Assembly: GCF_014356525.2 (NCBI RefSeq) | Contig: NC_052506.1 | Span: 30,386,192-30,450,191 of the forward strand | Reading direction: 5' to 3' | From: Nilaparvata lugens | Taxonomy: Eukaryota > Arthropoda > Insecta > Hemiptera > Delphacidae | DNA: 64,000 bases | In this document: positions 1 through 10,375 of the stretch, one piece after another | Layout: each line of letters begins with the position of its first letter | Numbering within the stretch: the stretch's first letter is position 1 | Notes under the pieces: generated by a model | Databases searched by the model: none | What the model saw: the letters and a program-made list of their open reading frames with translations, nothing else | What the model was told of the DNA's origin: nothing | Translations under genes and position numbers: made by a program

Positions 1-235
1 TAGTCAAATGAAACATTAGGTAAGATACTCATCCCTACTAGGTACCTCGAAATATTCCTCGAAAGTAAGACTTGACTTCTTTGCATTGATCGATTTCACA
101 TCAGAAAAGTAGTTGCGATCAGTGTGTTAAGTGAAAAACAAGTAAGGTCATTGGATTGATTATTCGGCAGCACATTTTCTGCAATAGCATTTATCATTAT
201 GAAATTATTATCAACTACAAGTTTTTTTAAACCAG

Positions 236-273
236 GGAGTATACTATAGAATGTAACATTCTATACTCTCTTA
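236..273. repeat. Imperfect palindrome inside the duplicated segment
   Basis: GAGTATACTATAGAATGT is followed immediately by its near reverse complement (ACATTCTATACTCTC), giving a short hairpin. It is present again in the second repeat copy near 1460-1497. Function unknown. Confidence 0.5.
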
Positions 274-592
274 TTCAAACTCCAGTATAATGCATGATGA
301 AATAAAAAAGTGCCAATTATCGCGCAAAAATATTTTCATTCACGTTGATTAATTTAATCCATGTTGGATTCTTGGAAAAAGTTAGTCAGTCGACTCATGT
401 TTCAGACCGTGATTTTTTCCAACGATAGCCTACATGATATAACATATCAAAACCACCACACCAAAGTCTTGAGATAGTTATCACTTGACAATTATGCATG
501 GCGATGCAAGTGATATTCCAACATGAAGATATAATAAATAATCTACTCACAATCGACTAACATTTTACCAGATTTCTCCTGAGAATTTCATC

Positions 593-640
593 TATAAATA
601 GGTTGCTGTTTTATCTTCTATTCATCTTTGTACATCATTC
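593..640 (+). promoter_or_regulatory. TATA-box core-promoter-like site (duplicated at 1817)
   Basis: A TATAAATA at 593-600 is followed about 30 bp later by TTCTATTCATC, a plausible initiator spacing. The same arrangement recurs at 1817-1824 in the second repeat copy. No coding sequence follows directly, so this is only promoter-like. AT-rich DNA throws up such motifs by chance. Confidence 0.2.
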
Positions 641-940
641 ATTTTGCAAGCACTTGAGAAGCGGAAAAAGAAATACCTTTAGATATAAAAGATCAATATA
701 AAGTGAATAATAAAAGGTACTAACACTATACTAAAGCTGCGATTCTCAATGTTTCTTAAATTAGGATAAGATGCTTGATCTTATCCATTGGATTATGAAA
801 CTTCATTAAGCATAAATGACGTAACAAGGAAATACTCAATAACATATTAAGTAGGTTACATTCAGATTATAATGGTATTCAATTTGTACCTATTAATGTG
901 AAGCATGCATTCAGAAATACTATAATGTGCAATAGCTTAC

Positions 941-1004
941 CCTGGTAACGATGACCATAGCTCAGCTGATGATTCGAGCCCTCTCATAGCCAATCGTCCT
1001 CTTT
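941..1004 (-). CDS. Probable short internal coding exon, gene unknown
   Basis: On the minus strand a pyrimidine-rich acceptor (TTTTGATTTTGCAG) precedes 64 bases that end in a consensus donor (CCAGG then GTAAGC). Only one frame is open through the segment, giving 20 full codons (RGRLAMRGLESSAELWSSLP) with two spare bases at each end. The other two frames contain stops. The composition is more protein-like and more GC-rich than its surroundings. I do not recognise the protein. If real, the gene runs leftward out of the window and its other exons are not identified. The exon lies exactly between the two copies of the direct repeat, so the duplication may have copied exon neighbourhoods of this gene. 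Confidence 0.4.
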
Positions 1005-1223
1005 CTGCAAAATCAAAAGATTTTATTGATCATTTTTATTGTTATATCTTGCAATTTTTAATATTCTTTTGACTAAGATCTTACATGAAATTACGATTCA
1101 CAAAATAATTGTGAATCTATAATTAGATTCACAACTATCTAAACTTAAAGAAAGATTTGACAAAATCCTATACCGGTACATTAAATCAGATAGGATTTGA
1201 CCTATCCGGCAATAGACAGAATT

Positions 1224-1998
1224 TAGTCAAATGAAACATTAGGTAAGATACTCATCCCTACTAGGTACCTCGAAATATTCCTCGAAAGTAAGACTTGACT
1301 TCTTTGCATTGATCGATTTCACATCAGAAAAGTAGTTGCGATCAGTGTGTTAAGTGAAAAACAAGTAAGGTCATTGGATTGATTATTCGGCAGCACATTT
1401 TCTGCAATAGCATTTATCATTATGAAATTATTATCAACTACAAGTTTTTTTAAACCAGGGAGTATACTATAGAATGTAACATTCTATACTCTCTTATTCA
1501 AACTCCAGTATAATGCATGATGAAATAAAAAAGTGCCAATTATCGCGCAAAAATATTTTCATTCACGTTGATTAATTTAATCCATGTTGGATTCTTGGAA
1601 AAAGTTAGTCAGTCGACTCATGTTTCAGACCGTGATTTTTTCCAACGATAGCCTACATGATATAACATATCAAAACCACCACACCAAAGTCTTGAGATAG
1701 TTATCACTTGACAATTATGCATTGGCGATGCAAGTGATATTCCAACATGAAGATATAATAAATAATCTACTCACAATCGACTAACATTTTACCAGATTTC
1801 TCCTGAGAATTTCATCTATAAATAGGTTGCTGTTTTATCTTCTATTCATCTTTGTACATCATTCATTTTGCAAGCACTTGAGAAGCGGAAAAAGAAATAC
1901 CTTTAGATATAAAAGATCAATATAAAGTGAATAATAAAAGGTACTAACACTATACTAAAGCTGCGATTTCTCAATGTTTCTTAAATTAGGATAAGATG
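1224..1998. repeat. Direct repeat, copy 2
   Basis: Second copy of the repeat at 1-773, same orientation, offset 1223-1225 bp. The 450 bp between the copies (774-1223) are single-copy in this window and hold a probable coding exon at 941-1004. The near identity over about 773 bp of mostly non-coding, AT-rich DNA means the duplication is very young or artefactual. Confidence 0.9.
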
Positions 1999-3021
1999 TT
2001 TAATTTTTATTTATTTTTATTATTATTAACACACAGTCACATTGTTCATTATTAAATAAACAAGGATTCCAAATCAAACTACAGACTAAAGATTTTTTTT
2101 CAGGTATTGATTTCACATTTTCTTGGGGGAGAGCAACCGTACGGGTCTCCCGTACTTTAAGCCCCATCTGAACCAAACTATGGCTTAATCACATACCTAT
2201 ATGAATAAGTTTCTTATACATGTATTTGAATTTTTTTATTTAATCATGAAATTATAACCAATTCCGATTACATTTTCTATTTTCCAATTTAATGCTTTTA
2301 CTCTTCAATCTACACAAAAATCTCACTTTGAAAAATATCCTACAAAGAATTATAGAATGCAGAATAGTTATGAAGTAGTTAAGATCATGCTTTATTGTTT
2401 GAATGAATACGAAGAGGTTAATATTGTTAGGAATATCCATGTATGGGATTCTATCTATGTACGTAATGATTGTGTAATGTATTGGAAATTACTTTAATGG
2501 TTCAAATATTGCTTATTTCAGAATAAAGCACAACTTCAGTTTTAATTTTTTCACAAAAACTAAACTACCGTCCATTATTAGGTTGACCTAATATGCTCCA
2601 CGGCAGAGATATTTTTTCTAAAATACGCAAGCCTTCCAGGAGTGGCTCCAGCTTCAAGCTTTAACTAATAACTTTAGAACTAAGACAGAATTATTGAGGA
2701 TTGAATGAATCACTGAAAATCAAATGGTAGTGATTGAACTACTCATCCGCATTTCCACGAGTAGAATGGATTCAGGAATCTTCTTTTAGAACTATCCAAG
2801 TAGGTACGAAATATAAGTGAGTATATATAAGTATAAGTAAATATAAAGTACGAATCAAATCATTCCAGGTACCAAATGAGTACCTACTGATTACAGTCAT
2901 ATCACTGGCAGCCGAAATGCAGTACCCTAATTTGATATGGACTATAAGAATGAGTTCATTGATGATAAAGAATACAAGTGGGCCTACAGCCTCAGAGTGA
3001 TATCTAAGTGTGTGTATCGAA
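1999..3021. other. Intergenic or intronic AT-rich DNA
   Basis: No gene recognised. The only local structure is a 7-bp perfect stem with a 3-base loop at 2139-2155 (GTACGGG TCT CCCGTAC), in a slightly GC-richer patch that could be the remnant of a repeat terminus. Confidence 0.4.
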
Positions 3022-3090
3022 ATGGCGGATGCTGATTGCGATAATAAAACGACAAACCGACGCCACAATGACGACGAAGACAACGTTTGA
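3022..3090 (+). CDS. Candidate N-terminal coding exon or micro-ORF
   Basis: An ATG in a good context (GAAATGG) opens a 22-residue, strongly hydrophilic frame beginning MADADCDNKTTNRR and ending in TGA at 3088-3090. The patch is GC-richer than its flanks. A weak donor-like GT at 3085 (AAC then GTTTGA) and another near 3100 (ACC then GTAGGC) could end a first exon. No downstream exon was found, and the protein is not recognised. Chance ORF remains a real possibility. Confidence 0.22.
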   Translation: MADADCDNKTTNRRHNDDEDNV

Positions 3091-5177
3091 AATCACCGTA
3101 GGCAATCACCAAGTTAAGTCGACTGGTTTTTACAGAGCTGCCAGGTATGGAAAGTCATTGCCATTACAAGGCACTCTTCGGTTTTCATTAGCAAATACAA
3201 TAATCGTTTTCGTATTTAGCAGAGTTCTCTTTCTCTTCTGATTCAACAGTCGCTCTGAAATTGAACAGAGATCATGCTGCCTTTGATAATGAATGCCTGT
3301 TTAGGATACTGCTGCAGGCTGTAGGTAATTTGAATTCGATTAAAGGGGCAATCTTAAAAAAATGGGATATCGAATTACAAACATCACAAAACTTTGAACT
3401 GAGGAGAATAATTGGAATTCGATAATGCTACTGTATTGAGGAAACAGATTCTTTAAGATATGAAACGACATTCATTCCTAATAAATCACCGACTTCTATA
3501 AGTTATTTCTATTCTATTTCTATTTCACTGTATTTCATAATAATTGTTCTCTTCTGAATCTATCTTATTTTTTTTTAATACGTATATGGAAATTGAATTT
3601 CTATTCTTAAGTTTTGTATTCTCTCAACGCCCTCCATCATTTACGGTATTGTATTTTTTGCATAGAAGAAAGTAATTCTATCATAGATGATTATTTTTTG
3701 AAGATGTCCAGAATTACCGTAATAATAATAGATGTGATCAATTTTACGAATATAGGAATATGTAGGTTTCATATTGTGGTACTTTCAATATTCGTTACAA
3801 ATGATTTCCATCGGTAGCAGATAGAAAGGTTCAATTCACCATGAGCAAATAGTGCTCAATAATTTGTTCCATGATCAACACAATACAAGAAATGAAAGAG
3901 GAATACCTAGAAACGTTCTCACAAAAAATTAAAGTAAGGTTCAAAATGTGTGGTATTGGTTGGTCGTTTGATTGATTATCCGAACACAAGTGTTTCCTTC
4001 ATTATTAAGGCTCATCTCCCAATGAGGAAAGATGTTACTATAACTTATTCAAAAGCTTAAGGTCAATATACTCGAAGGCTGGGATCGCGTGTTCCTGCTG
4101 TTGTAAAACAGTAATTAAAACTTTTACGCCTCCTCACGTTTCATTTTCAAATAATTGAGTTTAATTTCCATGGAAAGGATTTTCAAGCATACTATACCAC
4201 TGTACATGGCAAAGGAGAAATTACATTTACAGACTCATCAGTAATAATTATCAGTAATTTCTTCTCCAATGATTGAATATTACTGCAAATATGGATGTAT
4301 TCTTGCAATATCACCTTAGGGTGAGGGCGTATTCCAACTCCCCCAAACCAAAATATTGAATTACATATCTACATGATTACTGAGGTTCGCCTTCTTCGTC
4401 AATTACATTGTTCTGAATGATCTAAAATTAAGGATGATACTCACTTAGAGAGTTTATAATGATTATTTTTATATTGATGATAAATATTGATTGTTCATAA
4501 TAGGAATAACATTCAATGAAATGCAAAATGAACATAATTTTCGTATCCTTATAGTATTATGTACTGTATCAAATACTTTTGCAAAACTCATGAAAGATGC
4601 CATAATATTACGTTAATTTACATACAGTTTGCGCCAAAACAAATAAGCCTTTACGTGAAAATTATTTCATAGGTATTTTGATAAAGAAGTTTTGTGTCAA
4701 AACTGTAAATGTGAAAATGAATGGTGTCACTATCTTCTACTTTGACAATGCTCAAGGTTTCTGCCTGGATGTAATTGCTAGAAGAGTATTGAATGAGGTG
4801 TACAATTTGAATAAAGCAAGCGGCACTCCACACTGTGGGGCTACTTTTCATAGCTCTCATGAATCTATGTAGTTAGCGTTTATTCATGTAACGGATTATA
4901 ATCACTTATATTATGAGAATATTCACCATATTCCTTCATGATTACCAGGGTATAAAAATACAAAAAAAAGCATAATAGTCAATTCATTGTAACAATAGTT
5001 TGGGACGGCACCTGATTATTAAATAGTTTTTCATTGCAGTCTGGAGACATTAAAAGGTATTAAATTTAAAGAAACTTCCAGATAGCTAATACCATTCTTA
5101 TTTGTTTGAGAAGCATTTAGTGAAAGTTCCACATTTCTTATTGCAGCCTTAATTGATACTCCTATTTTTATAGCTGA
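3091..5177. other. Intergenic or intronic AT-rich DNA
   Basis: No gene or classifiable repeat seen. Short open frames on both strands near 4650-4870 overlap each other and look like chance. Confidence 0.4.
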
Positions 5178-5414
5178 ATGATTCCACTGTCACCTGATTG
5201 TCGTCTTCACGGTGAAATACAGGGTACTTGTGAAATTGTCAGCGAAATCCCAAAGGCCGTGACAGGGGAAAGGACCGTTAGAGTGGAGCCAGCGGGAGCA
5301 GATGCAGTCCCAGTTTCCAACGACAACGAATCGATTCGATCTCTCTCCTCCTGCCACGTCTCAATTCAGATGGAACGCACTGCTATTAATCCTGCTGGCC
5401 AAGATCTCGATTAG
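5178..5414 (+). CDS. Unassigned 78-codon ORF in a GC-rich island
   Basis: The frame from ATG 5178 encodes 78 residues of balanced, soluble-protein-like composition (start MIPLSPDCRLHGEIQ) and ends in TAG. An in-frame TGA lies directly before the ATG, so it cannot simply be spliced from an upstream exon at that point. The opposite strand is also open for about 57 codons (roughly 5364 to 5194) up to a consensus donor at 5194 (AATCAG then GTGACAG), so the island may instead be a minus-strand exon. One strand must be a shadow. I cannot name a family for either. Confidence 0.25.
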   Translation: MIPLSPDCRLHGEIQGTCEIVSEIPKAVTGERTVRVEPAGADAVPVSNDNESIRSLSSCHVSIQMERTAINPAGQDLD

Positions 5415-6499
5415 ATGATGATCTTATTCTACTGGACATTGATCTGATTCTTAGGGATTCGTTTCAACGAACAACTATAATACTGGAGTGCACTGTTTTA
5501 TGCCAAGAATTCACACCAATTCCATGGCTGAGGTGCAACAGCGATGCACACTGAGAAAATGCATTCCATGAAACCTCAAATTCGCATTCAGTGGAAATGA
5601 TAGATGTGATAAATCAACACATACACCGAGTACCGTATACACAGAGTTTCATTGGAACGAAAAAGTTGAGACTCATTCTCAACAACAACACATTCTCATT
5701 CATTTGACAACGTTCTAGTTGATGTAATTGGCTATTTTCATATATTCTCCGTTTAACACACTCAAACTGGCCCGTTTTTGTTCTCTTATTTTTTCAAGTA
5801 GACCAACTAGTGCTTTCCAACAGACAATCGAAAAGTGACAAAGATTCCAAAAAGAAAATCATGTATTTATTTATTTTCACTGGCAATTCTTCACGAGTAT
5901 TTCAAGCCTCATTAAAACAATGAGGGGATGAATGACAATGCCACACAAACGCTTCCATTTGTGATGATTCGTGATGAATGAATGAGGAATGATAAAATTA
6001 TGAAATGAAATGTGATAACGAGCACCCAGCCGATACAAAATGAGAGTGAAACAGTAGAACCAGAATCAACTGACAATAGCAATCAACTGAATCCACAATA
6101 AGAACCAGGCACTTGCTTCTCACTACTATTTAGTCAAAAGGATGAGTCATTAGGATTTGGAACTATGAGGTTTAAGGTGTTACGCAAGTTTTATTGTCGA
6201 TGTCTGATCAAGGAATGAACCCAGTACTTCAATTGCTCACTCTTTTTTCCAACCACCACAACGGAATTACATCTTCTTCGTCCGAATGATGGAGTAAATA
6301 CGTTCCTTCGGTGTGTGCCTCGCCTAACTATATTATTAGTAAAAAGGTTTTTATTTTGTTTCTCCCCTATATCTTCCTCTATGATATTATAAATTCAAAT
6401 TTAAAATCAATTGAGGAAAAAAGTGACATTTTGGCTGATAGAGAAATGTTTTCATAAGTGGTGAAGCATTTTTTAGTTCATTAAGGCCTATTTGCTGTG
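5415..6499. other. Intergenic or intronic DNA
   Basis: No gene, RNA or recognisable repeat seen in this stretch. Confidence 0.4.
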
Positions 6500-9400
6500 A
6501 ATAAATAAAATAAAAATAAATAATAAATAATATGTTTATTTCCCAAAAAAACTAAAACTACAACATCAATTACAAAAATATTAGATAAATTACAATATTA
6601 CATACAATAGTTAGTTACAAAAGGTTCTTATAATGTGTTCTCTACTTGTTTAGTTTTTCTGTGTGGAAATTGACCTACTCCACTATGGCATACCATGTTC
6701 TAGAGTAGGTTTTGTTAGTTTTTTGTGTGTATTATCAATTAGTTAGTGTTTAGTAAGTCATTAGGTGGTTAGTTGTTATTTGAAATAATGTTTTCTATGT
6801 TCTGTCTTCCTTTGCTCATTAACCAATTGTGTACTATTGCTTTGAACTTTCTAGGAGGATTAATCTGTTTAAAGTTTGCAGGAAGTAGATTATATAATTT
6901 TGGTGCTAAATGATTGAAATGTCTCTGGTATAGTGCCTTCCTTGCAACACTGGTGATGAGAAGATTCCTGTATCTGGTGTTGTGGTTGTGGTTTCTAGTT
7001 TGAAATGTTGTTGGGTTCTTGTGTAATCTGCATAGTATCTCCTTGGAGTAAAGCTGTCTTGCATCCATCACGTCAAACTCATTGAATAGCTGGTCTGATG
7101 AATAGCGTGGAGGCTTCTGGTTGATGACCCTCATGATCAGCTTCTGCACCCTGAGGAGCGGTTCAATGTGCAAGAAGCTTGCACCTCCCCATCCCACAAT
7201 CCCATACAGCATGAGGGACTGCGCTAGAGAGAAGTAGACAACCCTTAGACATCCCTTGTCGACCAGTGTCCTCAGAATCCTGAATCTGTAGATGGTCTTC
7301 CTCAGTCTCCCGCATAATTCATTGAGATGATGATCCCAGCGCAGAAAAGAGTCCATAGTAACTCCCAGGTATTTCTGTGTCAGTTTCCTGTGAACTGTGT
7401 ATGAAGTGTTATTCCATTGATTCTTGATTACTATCTCATCTCCTGTTGGCTGTCCATGTTGAGTCGCCGAAAAGGTCAGAAAGAAGGTTTTCTCATGGTT
7501 CAATGTTAGCAGATTTTCAGCCAACCAGCGAGACACCCTCTGAAGTCCAGTCTCGGCTTCTCTCCAGGTCATCTCCCAGGTCGGTTCAGAGAACAGTATA
7601 ACAGTATCATCTGCAAAGGTGGTGATTGATCCATTTATTACCATGTTGCATAATGGATTTATGTAGAGAAGGAAAAGAATTGGTCCTAGTACTGTTCCTT
7701 GTGGCACTCCAAACTTTACAGTCAGCTTGTTGCTTATACATCCATTGACTCTGACACATTGTGTTCGGTTTGATAGGTAGCTCTTGAAAAGATTCCATGC
7801 GACTCCTCTTATTCCATAGCTATCAAGCCTTGAAAGAAGAATGTCATGTGACACCGTATCAAAAGCCTTCTTTAAATCTAAAAATACTGCTAATGGTTTC
7901 TCTTCAATGTTTATTTTATCGGCAATCTGAGTGGTCACATAGTGGATAGCATCATTTGTACTGCGATTAGATCTAAAACCATATTGGTTTGGCGATAGAA
8001 GATTATTTTTTTCAAGAAAGCTGATCAGTCTTGTTTTGATACACTTTTCAAAAATTTTTGATAATGTACTGAGTAATGATATGGGTCTGTAGCAATTCAT
8101 ATCTTTCTTATCTCCTGTTTTGAAGATTGGACAAATGACAGCTTCCTTAAGACACTGTGGAAAAACACCTTCCTCAAAAATTCTGTTTGCAATATGTGTT
8201 AAAGGCTTGGCAAGTATAGTATTATTCTGTTTGAAAAAATCTGGTTTTAAATTATCGAGTCCAGGTGCACTATTAGCTTTAAGACTATTAATGATTTTTA
8301 TCATTTCGTCCTCACTGACAGGTGTAAAGAATAATGACCGGCAGACTATCTGATCAGCTGCCGCATGCTCATCTGCGCCATTACAATCGCTATTTAGAAT
8401 GTCCTGGGCCAGTTTTGATCCAATACTAATAAAAAATTCATTGAAAGAATTTGCCATATCTTTATCATCATCTCCCAATTTCAATTCTCTCCCTCCCAAA
8501 TTGATTTGGTGGATTTGTGTTCTTGGCCGTTGCACTTCGGTTATTTCTCTTATTACTTCCCATGTTTGCTTAGAGTTGCTGGAAGTTTCAAATCGCCTTG
8601 AAAAGTATTGTTTCTTCGCATTTTCTATTACAGTTGTTAGTAGATTTCTGTACCTTCTATAATACTCTCTAAGCTGTAGATTCGCTGTATTATTCTTGCT
8701 TTGCCTGTGTTATTTATCTCTCTTCCTTATTGATGTAATTAATCCATTTGTAATCCAAGGCTTAATTTTTCTTTTTGTGTGCGATACTCTATTAATAACT
8801 TTACATTCTTCTGTGTATTTCTTCAGTATTTCTATCATTTCCTTCAAAGCACTATCAGCGCATTCCTGCAGGTACACGGAATTCCAGGTCTCATTCGTTA
8901 GTGCTAATGAAAGTTTATTATAATCAATACTTTCATAGTAGTGTTTTCTTCTGTTTTGATTGTGTTCCACTGCATCATATTTAATTCCCAGAATAGTTAT
9001 AAAATGATCTGTGATAGAATTTGGGAAAACTATTGGTATTATATCTTTTTTAAAGTTTATCAGAATATGATCTATACATGAAGCGCTATTATTTCCAATA
9101 CGAGTTGCCTTCTTTATACAATGTAGGAATCCATATTCACTGAGTAGATTATCATAGTCTTCCAGTTGCCTGTGCTGATTTGGTTCTTTTGTGTTGATGT
9201 TCAAATCTCCTAGAACGATATGAAAATGCTTTCCATTATCATCCAAAATCTGCCTCAGATCAATGAGAAATTCTGTTAAGTTCAAGTGTGATGGAGATCT
9301 ATATAACGCTGTTATAACAAAAGTATCTTTCCCAATTTTTAAATGCATATTCAAACAGTTGGCTTGCCTAACTGCAATTTCTTTTATTTCGACAAAGTAG

Positions 9401-9733
9401 TCGGATTTGACATAGATTATTACTCCATCATTCTGTAGAATATTGTTTTCTGTTTTGTGGCAGGTATAATTATTAATTGATTTCAAGGAAACACCACCAG
9501 CAATCCAGCATTCCGTTAAGACTATCACGTCGAAATCTACGTTCAGGTCTTCCAGTTGAATAAGAAATTCTTCAAAATTTTTATTGTAGCTTCTGATGTT
9601 GAAATTGATGATTTTCAAGTTGAAAGGTTGAATTGTATTGTTGACATCTTGTGAATTTGGAATCGAAAAGTCTTCAATGTCTAATAAATCCAAATCCTCC
9701 ATCAAATCAGCCATTTTTGTTTTTGTGTTTATA
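6500..9733 (-). mobile_element. Non-LTR retrotransposon (CR1/jockey group), 5'-truncated before ORF2
   Basis: Reading right to left: a short A-rich leader, ORF2 with endonuclease and reverse transcriptase (9714-6769), a 3' untranslated region, and a tail at 6501-6532. On the element strand the tail is a TTATTTATT-like short repeat rather than a pure poly(A), as is common in CR1-group elements. No gag (ORF1) is present: the upstream edge abuts the 3' end of another LINE. The nearly intact ORF2 makes this a fairly young copy. Confidence 0.85.
6769..9714 (-). pseudogene. LINE ORF2: apurinic endonuclease plus reverse transcriptase, one nonsense codon
   Basis: The frame runs from a likely start at 9714 (MADLMEDLDLLD) to 6769, about 981 codons. 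It is interrupted by a single in-frame TAA at 8710-8712, just after the endonuclease (KPWITNGLI). Both halves share one reading frame, so only this stop breaks it. The first part has the endonuclease/exonuclease/phosphatase signature (INFNIRSY near the start, CIDHILI and SITDHF near its end). The second has reverse transcriptase blocks: YRPISLLST, FLDLKKAFDTVSHD, GVPQGTVLGPILFLLYIN and the catalytic FADD near 7617-7606. The C-terminal thumb region is complete. The protein would nick target DNA and prime reverse transcription of its own RNA. The frame extends to 9807, but those extra codons are the tail of the neighbouring element. Confidence 0.9.
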
Positions 9734-9807
9734 ATTATTTCAAATTCAAATAAATTCAAATATTCTTTATTCCATACAAAATACAGATATATTGTATTAC
9801 AGAGCAT

Positions 9808-10375
9808 GTTTTACTGGAATACCCCTACAAGACTATTCGTCTGAGTGTAGGGGGTTGGTTCTTGTTACAGTGGGTAGCCAATAGTCTATTCATAATATTA
9901 TATAGGTAATAGAATGTCCGGCTTTGTTAACTAGAAGGTGAGTATAAGATAGTTTGTATTATAATTTGAAATTAAATATTATCTATTACATTGTTCATTG
10001 ACAAAATTTCATAAACAGAAAAAGATTGATAAGAGTAACATTTATACAGATTTGAGAATTGAAATATGAATAAATTCTTGAGATTGCACAAGTGAAATAT
10101 ATTTTGTATATAGGTACTTATTGTAAAAAATAATGGTAGCTTTTCATATATATATAAAAAAAAAATTACCGAGGAACAGAAACCAGCCGATTCCCCAGTG
10201 ACCATTAAAAAGAATATAGTAATGAAGTTATGTAAATCTATAAACGATTAAATAAAGTGTGTGGTAAATATAAAAAGAAGAAAGGTAAGTTTGAAAATTT
10301 ATAATCTCAAAAATGAAAAAAAATCTATTTATGTATAAAAAAAGCGTCAAAAGCATCAAATTAATAGAGATGATC
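9808..10375 (-). other. 3' untranslated region of the helicase-bearing LINE
   Basis: AT-rich, no long frame after the RT stop at 10376. It leads to a polyadenylation-like GGAATAAAG near 9775-9767 and a TTTGAA-type tail near 9750-9734. Confidence 0.5.

Larger units (their letters stand above)
1..773. repeat. Direct repeat, copy 1 (left-truncated by window)
   Basis: This stretch recurs at 1224-1998. The two copies differ, as far as I could follow by eye, only by two single-base insertions in the second copy (in the runs near 1720 and near 1967). They diverge sharply after the shared AGGATAAGATG at 763-773. Because the window starts inside the repeat, the true left end is unknown. No reverse transcriptase, gag or obvious TG...CA ends are visible, so there is no positive evidence for a long terminal repeat. 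A recent segmental tandem duplication or an assembly artefact are both possible. Confidence 0.9.

Noticed and set aside
1..1998. Direct repeats as LTRs of a retrotransposon
   Set aside because: Only 450 bp separates them, with no gag, polymerase, primer-binding site or visible TG...CA termini, and the intervening DNA holds an exon-like segment.
4436..4500. Minus-strand donor TCTCTAA then GTGAGTATC
   Set aside because: The preceding sequence is AT-rich with stops in all frames and no acceptor.
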